Positions 8,986-17,303 of a stretch of DNA of 64,000 nucleotides are shown in pieces. A model generated the notes under the pieces. The model saw only the letters and a list, made by a program, of their open reading frames with translations, was not told where the DNA came from and did no database searches. Numbering within the stretch: the stretch's first letter is position 1; the number at the start of each line of letters is the position of its first letter. Made by a program: the position numbers and the translations under genes. The stretch is from CAWBOV01 sp963790525 (GTDB taxonomy: Bacteria > Actinomycetota > Actinomycetes > Mycobacteriales > Jatrophihabitantaceae): the NCBI GenBank assembly GCA_963790525.1, contig CAWBOV010000003.1, positions 744,001 through 808,000 on the forward strand, written 5' to 3'.

Positions 8986-10286
8986 GCGCCGAGCACCCGT
9001 TCGAGGTAGGCGTTGCCGAACACCCGCTGCGGGTCCAGCCGCTCCCGCAGGGCCACGAACTCCTCGAAGCGGGGGTAGACGGCGCGCAGCTGCTCGGCGG
9101 TGCGGTAGTGCACCTTGCCCCAGTGCGGGCGCCCGCCGACCTGGCAGGCGATCTCCTCCACAGCGCGGAAGTACGTCTCGTGCTCCGCCCCGCGCGGGAC
9201 GTGCACGGCCAGGTAGGCGGTCTCGCGGCCCTGAGCGGTGGACAGGGTGATGTCGTCGGCGGCGGCGACGCGGACCTCCACCGGGAACGGGATGCGCCAC
9301 CCGCTCGCGTCGATGCGCGCGCGGACCTCCTCGATGACGCCGACGATCGCCGCGCGGGGCACCGCGTACTCCATCTCCACGAAGCGCACGCGGCGGGGAG
9401 AGGTGAACACCCGGTGGGAGACGTCGGTGAACGACCGCGCGCCGAGAGCCCGGGCGGCGACCCGGTTGATCACCGGCACCAGCGCGGGCGCCCGGCGCCC
9501 GGCGCCGACGAGAGCCCCGAACACGGCGTTGGACAGGAACTCGTCGTCCAGCCAGCCGCGCCAGGCGGGCAGCGGTGCCAGTCCCGCCTCGAGCGGCCGC
9601 CTGGTGTTGCGCTTGGTGAGTGCGACGTCGGTGTGCGGGAACCAGTAGAACTCGACGTGGTCGGCCGACTCCACCAGCTCGTCGAAACCACCGAGGACGT
9701 CGGCCATCGGCATCGGTCCCTCGACGGCGTGCAACGCGAAGGCGGGCTCGGCCTGGATGGTCACGGTGTCGATGATGCCCAGGGCGCCCAGACCCACCCG
9801 CGCGGCGGCGAACACCTGCGCCTCGTCCTCGGGTGAGCACGACACCTGCGAGCCGTCGGCCAGCACCATCGTCAGCGCGCGCACCTGGGTGGCGATCCCT
9901 CCGGCCCGAGCTCCGGTGCCGTGGGTACCTGTCGAGATCGCGCCTGCCACCGTCTGGCAGTCGATGTCGCCGAGGTTGGTCAAGGACAACCCGCACTGAT
10001 CCAGCAGGGCGTTGAGGTGGTGCAGCGTCATGCCCGCCTGCACGGTGACCCGGGCGGTGCGGGTGTCGATCGCGACGACGCCCGCGTGCCGGTCGAGCAC
10101 GAGCTGTACGTCCTCGGGCCGGCCGATGCCGGTGAAGGAGTGCCCGCTGCCGATCGCCTTGACCCTCCGGCCGGCGCGGGCCGCTTCGATGACGACCGCC
10201 GCTATCTCGGCGGTGCCGGACGGATGGGTGATCGCGACCGACGGCGGTGCTGCCTGGTTGCCGCCCCAGTTGACCCACCCTGTCAT
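8982..10286 (-). CDS. FAD-linked aldonolactone oxidase (D-arabinono-1,4-lactone/L-gulonolactone oxidase family)
   Basis: Vanillyl-alcohol-oxidase-fold flavoenzyme, 434 residues, likely oxidising a sugar lactone. The N-terminal PCMH FAD domain shows GSGHSFTGIG and TGTHGTGARAGGIATQV; the C-terminal ALO domain ends with the family's HWGKVHYRTAEQL motif. I chose the ATG at 10286 (MTGWVNWGGNQ, the usual opening of the family); a TTG further out lies inside the palindromic operator region. In M. tuberculosis the related gulonolactone dehydrogenase gene is near an alanine-racemase-like gene, as here (from memory). It is divergent from a TetR gene. Confidence 0.88.
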   Translation of the reverse strand: MTGWVNWGGNQAAPPSVAITHPSGTAEIAAVVIEAARAGRRVKAIGSGHSFTGIGRPEDVQLVLDRHAGVVAIDTRTARVTVQAGMTLHHLNALLDQCGLSLTNLGDIDCQTVAGAISTGTHGTGARAGGIATQVRALTMVLADGSQVSCSPEDEAQVFAAARVGLGALGIIDTVTIQAEPAFALHAVEGPMPMADVLGGFDELVESADHVEFYWFPHTDVALTKRNTRRPLEAGLAPLPAWRGWLDDEFLSNAVFGALVGAGRRAPALVPVINRVAARALGARSFTDVSHRVFTSPRRVRFVEMEYAVPRAAIVGVIEEVRARIDASGWRIPFPVEVRVAAADDITLSTAQGRETAYLAVHVPRGAEHETYFRAVEEIACQVGGRPHWGKVHYRTAEQLRAVYPRFEEFVALRERLDPQRVFGNAYLERVLGA

Positions 10287-10303
10287 CCGGCAAGGATGAA
10301 CCT

Positions 10304-10322
10304 GGTCAGTTGACCAAGTCAA
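10304..10322. promoter_or_regulatory. Operator-like overlapping palindromes between oxidase and TetR genes
   Basis: Two overlapping inverted repeats, GGTCAGTTGACC (10304-10315) and TTGACCAAGTCAA (10310-10322), lie in the 119-bp gap between the divergent oxidase and TetR genes. This is the normal site and size for an autoregulatory TetR operator controlling both directions. Confidence 0.55.
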
Positions 10323-10405
10323 GCACCCAGAAAGGCTTGACGTGACGCCTGCGGTGGGGATGAGATGGTCCCCGTCCGCCGCCGCACAGCCGAGGAGGCT
10401 CGCCC

Positions 10406-11020
10406 GTGTCGCACCTTCCCGCCGACGAGCGGCGCCGGCTGCTCGCGCGGGCGGCGCTGACGGTGATGGCGCGCGAGGGAATCGCGGCGGCCACCACCCG
10501 CGCGATCACCGCCGAGGCCGCCATGCCACAGGCGAGCTTCCACTACTGTTTCCGGTCCAAGGACGAGCTGCTGGGACTGGTGATCGAGACCATGGTGAAC
10601 CAGCAGGTGTCCGCCGCGCTGGCCACCGTGCGCCCGCGCAAGGACGTGCGGCGCGCGTTCCGCGAGGGGTTCCGGGCCTACTGGCGGGTCGTCGAGGATT
10701 CGCCCGGTGAGCAACTGGTCACCTACGAGCTGACCCAGTACGCGCTGCGCACCCCGGGGCTGGAGGAGCTCGCGCGGCGGCAGTACGCCGCGTACCTGCG
10801 CGGTGCCACCGAGGTCCTCGACACGCTGGCCGAGGTCGGCGGTTTCGCCTGGACCGAGCCCACGCCGGTCCTGGCCCGGCTGCTCGTGTCGATCCTGGAC
10901 GGGCTCACCCTGAGCTGGATCGTCGACCGTGACGACGAGCAGGCGCAGGCCGTGCTCCGGGTCGCCGCGGCCCAGTTCGCCTCCTACGTCCGCCCGGCCC
11001 GCCGGCGAAGGAGTGCCTGA
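10406..11020 (+). CDS. TetR family transcriptional regulator
   Basis: Repressor-type regulator, 204 residues. The N-terminal helix-turn-helix is intact (TVMAREGIAAATTRAITAEA, then ASFHYCFRSKDELLG). The C-terminal ligand domain is of generic TetR_C type. A GAGGAGG ribosome site precedes the GTG at 10406. The stop abuts the GTG of the next gene without a gap, so the two are coupled. Its position, divergent from the oxidase-MFS pair, and the palindrome at 10304-10322 suggest it regulates both arms. Confidence 0.92.
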   Translation: MSHLPADERRRLLARAALTVMAREGIAAATTRAITAEAAMPQASFHYCFRSKDELLGLVIETMVNQQVSAALATVRPRKDVRRAFREGFRAYWRVVEDSPGEQLVTYELTQYALRTPGLEELARRQYAAYLRGATEVLDTLAEVGGFAWTEPTPVLARLLVSILDGLTLSWIVDRDDEQAQAVLRVAAAQFASYVRPARRRRSA

Positions 11021-12217
11021 GTGACCGAGACCGCCGCCCAGCGCTACGCTCGCCTCGACCGGGCCACCGCCGATCTCGATCCGCCCTTCGCCGTCCTGGA
11101 TCTGGCCGCGCTGCGGGCCAACGCCGACGACCTCGTGCGGCGCGCGCACGGCACGCCGATCAGGGTGGCGAGCAAGTCCGTCCGGTGCCGCGGGGTGCTG
11201 GAGGAGGTGCTGAGCCGCCCCGGTTTCGCCGGGATCCTGGGGTACACGCTCGCCGAGGGGATCTGGCTGGCACAGACGCACGAGGACGTCGTCGTCGCGT
11301 ACCCGACGGCCGACCGGGCGGCGCTGGCGGACCTCGCGGCGGACGAGCGCGCGCTGGCCAGGGTGACGCTGATGATCGACAGCGTCGAGCACCTGGACTT
11401 CGTCGATTCCGTGCTCGGCGCGCACCCTCCCATCCGGGTGTGCCTGGACATCGACGCGTCCTGGCGCCTGCTCGGCGGGCGGGTCCACGTCGGCGTGCGC
11501 CGCTCGCCGGTGCACGGTCCGTCAGCCGCGGCCGAGCTGGCCCGCGCCGTGGTGGCCCGGCCGGGCTTCCGGCTTGTCGGGTTGATGTCCTACGAGGCGC
11601 AGATCGCCGGCGTCGGCGACCGGCTTCCCGGACGGCCCGTGCGCGCACTCGCGGTCCGGGCCATGCAGGCGGCCTCGGCCAGGGAGCTCGCCGAGCGCCG
11701 AGCCGCAGTGGTCGACGCGGTGTCCGCCGTGGCGCCGCTGGAGTTCGTCAACGGCGGGGGCACCGGCAGCATCGAGCGGACCGTCGCGGAGGCGGCCGTC
11801 ACCGAGGTGGCGGCGGGATCCGGTCTGTACGTGCCGACGCTGTTCGACGGCTACCGCGCCTTCCGTGCCCGGCCCGCCGCAGTGTTCGCTCTGGCCGTCA
11901 CCCGCCGGCCCGCCCCGGACCTGGCGACCGTGGCCGGCGGCGGGTGGATCGCCTCGGGCCCGGCCGGTCGCGACCGCGTGCCACGCCCGGTTCACCCCGC
12001 CGGGCTCAGGCTGGTCGGGACCGAGGGGGCGGGCGAGGTGCAGACGCCGGTCTCGGGCGCGGCCGCGGCGGCGTTGACGATCGGCGACCGGGTGTGGTTC
12101 CGGCACGCCAAGGCCGGCGAGCTCTGCGAGCACGTCGACGCGCTGCAGGTGGTGGACGGCGACCGCGTGATCGACGTCCTGCCCACCTACCGCGGCGAGG
12201 GCCGCACGTTCCTGTGA
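11021..12217 (+). CDS. PLP-dependent alanine racemase N-domain protein (D-threonine aldolase/amino acid deaminase-like)
   Basis: Predicted pyridoxal-phosphate enzyme of fold type III, 398 residues. The barrel domain opens PPFAVLDLAALRANADDLVR; the PLP lysine is in RVASKSVRCRGVLEEV. The C-terminal part resembles D-serine dehydratase/D-threonine aldolase proteins (GDRVWFRHAKAGELCEHVD, where His and Cys could bind a metal). The reaction is not decidable from sequence: aldolase, dehydratase or deaminase on a D-amino acid. It follows the TetR gene directly. The combination with a lactone oxidase recalls the M. tuberculosis Rv1769-Rv1771 area, which I cite from memory. Confidence 0.82.
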   Translation: MTETAAQRYARLDRATADLDPPFAVLDLAALRANADDLVRRAHGTPIRVASKSVRCRGVLEEVLSRPGFAGILGYTLAEGIWLAQTHEDVVVAYPTADRAALADLAADERALARVTLMIDSVEHLDFVDSVLGAHPPIRVCLDIDASWRLLGGRVHVGVRRSPVHGPSAAAELARAVVARPGFRLVGLMSYEAQIAGVGDRLPGRPVRALAVRAMQAASARELAERRAAVVDAVSAVAPLEFVNGGGTGSIERTVAEAAVTEVAAGSGLYVPTLFDGYRAFRARPAAVFALAVTRRPAPDLATVAGGGWIASGPAGRDRVPRPVHPAGLRLVGTEGAGEVQTPVSGAAAAALTIGDRVWFRHAKAGELCEHVDALQVVDGDRVIDVLPTYRGEGRTFL

Positions 12218-12249
12218 GCGCGTGCCCGGCCGATCGCGGTGCGGGGGAG

Positions 12250-12261
12250 TACCGATCGGTA
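12250..12261. promoter_or_regulatory. Perfect 12-bp palindrome upstream of lipoprotein gene
   Basis: TACCGATCGGTA is its own reverse complement. It lies 56 bp before the lipoprotein start and 33 bp after the previous stop. The sequence resembles TetR-type half-sites (TACCG), but the regulator is unknown. Confidence 0.4.
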
Positions 12262-12316
12262 ACTTCCTGCCCGTTTCGCGCACCAAACCGCTGCTGATCG
12301 TGCGATAGTGCTCGCC

Positions 12317-13856
12317 ATGACTGTGCTTCCTGGGCGCCCACGCCGTGCGTGGGTGGCAACGGCCGCCTCCCTCGCCGTCCTCGTCGCCCTCGCCGGCTGT
12401 GGCAACGGGGTGTCGGCGAGCAAGACCGTCCGGGCCGAGCGTTCGACGGGCACGGTCTCGCTCAAGAAGGACTGCTCGACGGCGGCGTGCACGGGCACCC
12501 GCAACGACGCCAAGTACGCCATCCAGGTCCCCGCCAAGGGGAAGTGGAACGGCACCCTGCTGATCTGGTCGCACGGGTACCGCAACGCCGGCCCGATCCC
12601 CAGCAACCCGCTCGACCCGGCCTCGGCGGTCGAGCAGCCCGACACCAGCGCGTCGGCGGGGCCCTCGGACGCGGTGACGGCGCAGCTGCTCAGCCAGGGC
12701 TACGCGCTGGCCGGTTCGGCGTACAAGACCAACGGGTGGGCCGTCCAGGACGGCGTCTCCGCCGACAACGACCTGTACACCTTCTTCAACTCGACCTTCG
12801 GCACGCCCAAGCGGGTCTACATCTGGGGCGCGTCGCTGGGCGGGCTGGTCACCGAGACCCTCGCCGAGACCCACCCGTCCTGGGTGTCCGGCGTCGCGCC
12901 GGTGTGTGGCGTGCTCGGCGGGACCAACCTGAACCTGGACCTCGCCCTCGACGTCGCCTACGCCGTCAAGACCCTCATCTACCCGCAGCTGCAGCTGACC
13001 GGCTTCGCCTCCGAGCAGGCCGCGGTGGCGGAGTGGACGGCCGCCTCGCGCGCCGTCGCGGCCAAGGCCCAGAACGGCGGCGCCGAAGGGCTCGCCGACC
13101 TGCTCGCGATCGCCGCCATCGGTGACGCCCCCGCCAAGACCGACAAGTACGACGGCCACGACACCGCGTCGACCGGCAGCGGCCTACGTCCAGTCCATCG
13201 TGACCGCGCTCGGGTACGGCACGTGGGGGCGCTACGACATCGAGCAGCGCACCGGCGGCAACCCGTCGCAGAACACCGGTGTGGACTACGGCAAGCGCAT
13301 CACCGGCAACTCCTACCTGACCACGCTCATCAACGCTGTGGCGCCGGGCAAGCTCGCCGGTGTCGAGGCCGCGCTCGCCGACGGCACTCGCGTCAGCGCC
13401 GATGCAGCCGCTCGGGCCAAGGCGGACGCGCTGGGTGACCCGACCGGCACGATCAGCGTCCCGACGATCACGCTCCACACCGAGGACGACCCGCTGGTGA
13501 TCGTCGCCAACGAGTCGGTCTTCGCCGGGCGCGTGGCCAAGAACGAGACAGGTGCCGGTTCGCTGGTGCAGCTGCTCACCGCGCCGCCGACGAAGTACAC
13601 GACCGCCCCCTACGGCGCCGGGCACTGCAACTTCACCACCGACGAGATGGTCGGAGTGATCACCCTGCTCAACAACTGGGTGCAGCACGGCGTCTACGCC
13701 GGTCCCGGCGCGGTGGCCCAGGTGCTGAACTACAGCCCCGACCCGACGAGCACCGGACCGAACAACCCCACCACGCAGGCCGCCGGTTCGGCCACCACCG
13801 GGTACCAGCCGGTGGATGTCGCGCCGGCCTGGCCCGCGGCCCTACCGGCCTCCTAG
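12317..13856 (+). CDS. Secreted lipoprotein alpha/beta hydrolase (frame interrupted near 13180)
   Basis: Exported esterase-like protein. The N-terminus is a lipoprotein signal peptide, with a twin-arginine-like RPRRAW, a hydrophobic stretch and lipobox LAGC. The catalytic core shows the nucleophile elbow YIWGASLGGLV, and the late histidine is in GAGHCNFTTDEM. The frame from 12317 ends its homology at about 13175 (DTASTGSG) and continues one base over from 13122 frame (AAAYVQSIVTALGYGTWG) to the TAG at 13856. Both halves clearly belong to one protein of about 513 residues, so a single-base indel or sequencing error is likely. A GATAGT element 10 nt before the ATG suggests a leaderless transcript. 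It stands alone. Confidence 0.75.
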
Positions 13857-13870
13857 CCGGCCGCGGTCGG

Positions 13871-13986
13871 GTCAGTCCATCAGCGGTCGGCGCAGCCGGG
13901 TCAGTCCATCAGCGGTCGGCGCAGCCGGGTCAGTCCATCAGCGGTCGGCGCAGCCGGGTCAGTCCATCAGCGGTGGACGCAGCCGC
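13871..13986. repeat. Four tandem 29-bp copies of the flippase gene's 3' end
   Basis: A 29-bp unit beginning GTCAGTCCATCAGCGG starts at 13871, 13900, 13929 and 13958. The fourth copy is the real 3' end of the minus-strand flippase gene (residues LRPPLMD and stop) and differs by a few bases; the other three lie downstream and each repeats the LMD-stop sequence. Confidence 0.9.
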
Positions 13987-15188
13987 TCGACGATCGTCGC
14001 CGCGACGATGAGGACCAGCGCCCCGCCGAGAGCGACGCCGATGATGGACAACCGGCTGCCGTGGCTGAACAGGGACACGACCGCGAACTCGACGACGGCG
14101 ACCACCCAGATCAGCCAGCCCAGGCGCCGGTCGTGCACGGCCAGTCCGGCGAACAGCGCCAGCTGTACCCCGGCCAGGGCCAGGCCGTCCACCGCGAACA
14201 GCCAGGCGGACGAGGCGATGTCGCGGTAGCCGTTGCCCAGCAGTACCGGCACGAGGCCGCCCGCGACGATGCTCAGCACGGTGCCCACGGCGGCGATCCC
14301 GGCCAGCATGCTGACGCTGCGCTTGAGCGCCGCGGCCCGTTCCGACGCGACGGCCAGGTGCGGGTAGGCCACCATCGCGATGAAGCTCGGACCCCAGAAG
14401 GCGCCCTTGGTGACGAGGTTCCCGGCGGTGTACAGGCCCGACTCGTGGGCGCTGAGGAAATGCCGGGCGAGCAGCAGGTCGAGGTTGGACAGCACGAGGA
14501 CGCCGAGGATGGGCGCACCGTCGCGGAGCAGATCGGTGAGCAGGCGGGCCAGATCACGGGTGGACTGATGCGGCTCGGTGTGCAGGACGTACGGGATCGC
14601 GACGGCCACGACCACCGCTGTCGCCACGGTGCTCGCGGCGAGGGCGGCGCTCACGCCGCCGTGGGTGAGCGCGGCGTAGACGGCGCCACCACAGCGCGCG
14701 ACCTGGACCGCGATGAGGATCGCACCGAGCGCGACGAAGCGGCGCCGGCCCTGGAACACGCCCTGGCAGGCGAATGCGGCGGTCAGTGGCACGAGCGAGA
14801 TCGCCGTCCAGGTGAGCGCCCAGTAGGACGAGATCGACAGGAAGGCGTGCAGGGCCGGCGCCAGTGCCGCGACGACCAGGCCGACGGCCAGCGCCACCGC
14901 CGCGCCCCCTGCGAGCACGGGCGTCTGCCGCGGTGCCAGCACGATCCGACGCGCCACGAGAGCCTGGAGCGCCGTCCCTGGCACGGTCGCGACAACGATC
15001 ACGGCGAGCAGCGCCCCGAGCTCGCCGAAACTGGCCACTCCCAGCGTGTGCGACATGATCACGTTGAAGCCGTAACCGAGCAGGTTGGCGGTGGTGGTGG
15101 CGACCGCGACGAGCAGCGTGCTGCGCCAGTGCCGCTCGCCCTCGGCGGCGGCGGTGTCGGTCGACGTCTGCGGGGAAGGATTCGTCAT
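13959..15188 (-). CDS. MOP-superfamily polysaccharide flippase (Wzx-like), candidate lipid-linked arabinose transporter
   Basis: Integral membrane protein of 409 residues with about 12 hydrophobic helices. The N-terminal ANLLGYGFNVIMSHTLGVAS is the typical opening of Wzx/PST flippases, and GVFQGRRRFVALGAILIA is the conserved fourth-helix region. Its ATG overlaps the dprE2 stop (ATGA), so it is the last gene of the ubiA-dprE1-dprE2 operon. Flippases of this family move undecaprenyl-linked sugars across the membrane. The context makes decaprenyl-phosphoryl-arabinose the obvious candidate cargo; this is inference, and another glycolipid is possible. Confidence 0.8.
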   Translation of the reverse strand: MTNPSPQTSTDTAAAEGERHWRSTLLVAVATTTANLLGYGFNVIMSHTLGVASFGELGALLAVIVVATVPGTALQALVARRIVLAPRQTPVLAGGAAVALAVGLVVAALAPALHAFLSISSYWALTWTAISLVPLTAAFACQGVFQGRRRFVALGAILIAVQVARCGGAVYAALTHGGVSAALAASTVATAVVVAVAIPYVLHTEPHQSTRDLARLLTDLLRDGAPILGVLVLSNLDLLLARHFLSAHESGLYTAGNLVTKGAFWGPSFIAMVAYPHLAVASERAAALKRSVSMLAGIAAVGTVLSIVAGGLVPVLLGNGYRDIASSAWLFAVDGLALAGVQLALFAGLAVHDRRLGWLIWVVAVVEFAVVSLFSHGSRLSIIGVALGGALVLIVAATIVERLRPPLMD

Positions 15189-15946
15189 TGCGGTAGCCGT
15201 CGGAACACCGCCCGCGGCAGGTGCCGCAGGATCGACATGAGCGGGCGCAGCGCCCCCGGCACCCAGATCGTCGTCGTGCCCCTGCCGAGCGCGCCGACGA
15301 TCGCCGCGGCGACGACGTCGGGGGTGGTCGCGAAGGGCGCGGGTGGCAGGCCGGCCGTCATCGAGCTGTGCACGAAGCCCGGGCGCACGACGAGGACCGA
15401 CACCCCGGTCCCGACCAGCTCGTCGCCCAGACCGGTGGCGAAGGCGTCGATGCCTGCCTTGGTGGCGCCGTAGACGTAGTTGGCGCGCCGCGGCCGTTCA
15501 CCGGCCACAGACGAGAGCACGACCAGAACGCCGTGGCCCTGGCGGCGCAGGTGGGCGGCGGCGCGCACGCAGACCGACACCGCCCCGATGTAGTTGACCA
15601 GGCCGGTGCGCACCGCCACGTCGGGATCCTGGTCGAGCGGCGCCTGCTCCGGCAGCACCCCGAACGCGACGAGGACCACGTCGATGTCCCCTGCGGCGAA
15701 CGCCGAGTCGATGAGTGCACCGTGCTCGTCCACGGTCAGCGCGTCGAAGTCGTGCACGCTCACGTCGGCGACGCCGAGGCCGCGCACCCGCTCCGCCTCC
15801 GCTTCCCGCGCCGGCGTGGGGCGGGCGGCGAGCACGACGCGGTTCAGCCGGCCGCGCGCGGCAACGGCGGTGACGGTGGCGGACGCGATGTCGGAGGTCG
15901 CGCCGAGCACGAGCATGCTCTGCGGCGCGCCGAGGGCATCGATCAT
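15185..15946 (-). CDS. dprE2: Decaprenylphosphoryl-2-keto-D-ribose reductase
   Basis: Short-chain dehydrogenase that reduces the 2-keto intermediate made by DprE1, giving decaprenyl-phosphoryl-arabinose, the sole donor for cell-wall arabinan. 253 residues, close to the mycobacterial length. The cofactor loop is LGATSDIASA, an SDR variant typical of DprE2, and the catalytic YGATK follows SSVAGERPRR. The start is the ATG at 15946 (MIDALGAPQSMLVLGA), 7 nt after the dprE1 stop; the longer open frame upstream is a shadow of dprE1. The gene is coupled to the flippase downstream. Confidence 0.93.
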   Translation of the reverse strand: MIDALGAPQSMLVLGATSDIASATVTAVAARGRLNRVVLAARPTPAREAEAERVRGLGVADVSVHDFDALTVDEHGALIDSAFAAGDIDVVLVAFGVLPEQAPLDQDPDVAVRTGLVNYIGAVSVCVRAAAHLRRQGHGVLVVLSSVAGERPRRANYVYGATKAGIDAFATGLGDELVGTGVSVLVVRPGFVHSSMTAGLPPAPFATTPDVVAAAIVGALGRGTTTIWVPGALRPLMSILRHLPRAVFRRLPQ

Positions 15947-15953
15947 TCGGTGA

Positions 15954-17303
15954 TCACAGGGAGAGCCTCCTGGCCAGGTCGGAGCGGAACACGCCGTGCG
16001 GGTCGGCCCGGGCGCGCAGTTCCCGCCAGGCATCCAGGTGCGGATACATCGTGGCGAGCAGTTCCGGGCGCAGCCGGGCGTCCTTGGCCAGGTACACCCG
16101 ACCGCCGGCCGCCGCGACCATGCCGTCGAGGGTATCGAGCAGTGCCGCGAGGCCGTCCGTCGCGGCCGGGAAGTCGACGGCGACCGTCCACCCCGGCTGC
16201 GGGAACGACAGCAGCCCTGCGTTCGCCGCGCCGAGGCGCTTGATCACACCCAGGAACCCGGGCGCGTGCGCATCCCTGATCGCCGCGAGCGCCCGGGACA
16301 CGGTGTCGCCATCGGGGACGAGGAACTGGTACTGCACCAGTCCCCGTGGCCCGTAGAGGCGGTTCCACCCGCTGATGCCATCGAGCGGGTAGAAGTACGC
16401 ATCCAGTCCCTGCGCGGCGGAACCGGTGGCGGCCCGGCGGAAGCGCACCTCGTTGTAGGCCGCGATGGTCGGACCCGACAGCAGTCCGCGCGGCACCCAT
16501 GGCGGCGTGGGCAACGCCGAGCGCGTGCCGAGGCGGAGCGGTTGGTCGACCTGCCGCGCGGGCACGGCCGCGGCGGGTGCGTGATCGGCGCCGGTCACCA
16601 CTCCGCGCCCGGCAGCAGGGCCCCCCGCCAGGCAATCCACCCACGCGACCGCGTGCTCGTGGGAGTCGGCTGCTTCCTGCAGGGCTGCGAGTGTCGCGTC
16701 GAGATCGCCGGTGCGCACCGTGTCCACGAGCATCCACGCCGACTCCACCCGGCTCAGCCGCAGCGTCACCCCGACGACGACACCGGCCAGCCCCATGCCA
16801 CCGCAGATCGCGCGGAAGAGCGGCGCGTCGCGCTCCACGACGAGGACCTCACCACGTCCGTCCACCACCTGCAGCGCGAGGACGTGGTCGGCGAAGCTGC
16901 CTGCGACGCGATGGTTCTTGCCGTGGACGTCGGCCGACACCGCACCGCCCACGGTGATCTCCCTGGTGCCGGGCGTGACCGGGAGGAACCAGCCGTGGGG
17001 GAGCACCCGGCCGATCACAGAGGCGAGCGTCGCCCCCGCACCGCAGCTGAGCACGCCGGTGGGGTGCGGGTCGCCGATCCAGCGGTGTGCGCGCATGTCG
17101 AGCACCAGCCCGCCCGCGTTCTGGGCCGCGTCACCGTAGCTGCGGGCCTGCCCGCGCGCGATCAGTCCCCGGGCGCCCGGTCGTGGGGCACCGGCCTCGG
17201 CCCGGATCGCGGCGCAGATCTCCTCGACCGCCGAGAACCGCTCGACCTCGGCGACGGTGGCCGCGGTCCGGCCCCATCCCGCGAGTGCCCGGCGCTCACC
17301 CAC
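15954..17303 (-). CDS. dprE1: Decaprenylphosphoryl-beta-D-ribose 2-oxidase
   Basis: FAD enzyme that oxidises decaprenyl-phosphoryl-ribose, first half of the DPR-to-DPA epimerisation. 449 residues. The FAD domain shows ARGQARSYGDAAQNAGG and DVHGKNHRVAGSFADHV; the C-terminus keeps the catalytic lysine in VYLAKDARLRP. The residue equivalent to M. tuberculosis Cys387, target of benzothiazinones, is Ala375 here (GWTVAVDFP), codon 16179-16181. Both lie exactly 74 residues before the C-terminus. I chose GTG at 17303 (VGERRALAGWGRT), overlapping the ubiA stop by 8 nt; the open frame upstream is antisense-type noise over ubiA. Confidence 0.95.
   Translation of the reverse strand: MGERRALAGWGRTAATVAEVERFSAVEEICAAIRAEAGAPRPGARGLIARGQARSYGDAAQNAGGLVLDMRAHRWIGDPHPTGVLSCGAGATLASVIGRVLPHGWFLPVTPGTREITVGGAVSADVHGKNHRVAGSFADHVLALQVVDGRGEVLVVERDAPLFRAICGGMGLAGVVVGVTLRLSRVESAWMLVDTVRTGDLDATLAALQEAADSHEHAVAWVDCLAGGPAAGRGVVTGADHAPAAAVPARQVDQPLRLGTRSALPTPPWVPRGLLSGPTIAAYNEVRFRRAATGSAAQGLDAYFYPLDGISGWNRLYGPRGLVQYQFLVPDGDTVSRALAAIRDAHAPGFLGVIKRLGAANAGLLSFPQPGWTVAVDFPAATDGLAALLDTLDGMVAAAGGRVYLAKDARLRPELLATMYPHLDAWRELRARADPHGVFRSDLARRLSL

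Noticed and set aside
6571..9009. 812-codon open frame opposite the kinase and MFS genes
   Set aside because: Low-complexity antisense translation with no motif; both real genes have clear domains on the minus strand.
13871..13986. CRISPR array
   Set aside because: Units abut without spacers and match the adjacent gene's 3' end, so it is a simple tandem repeat.
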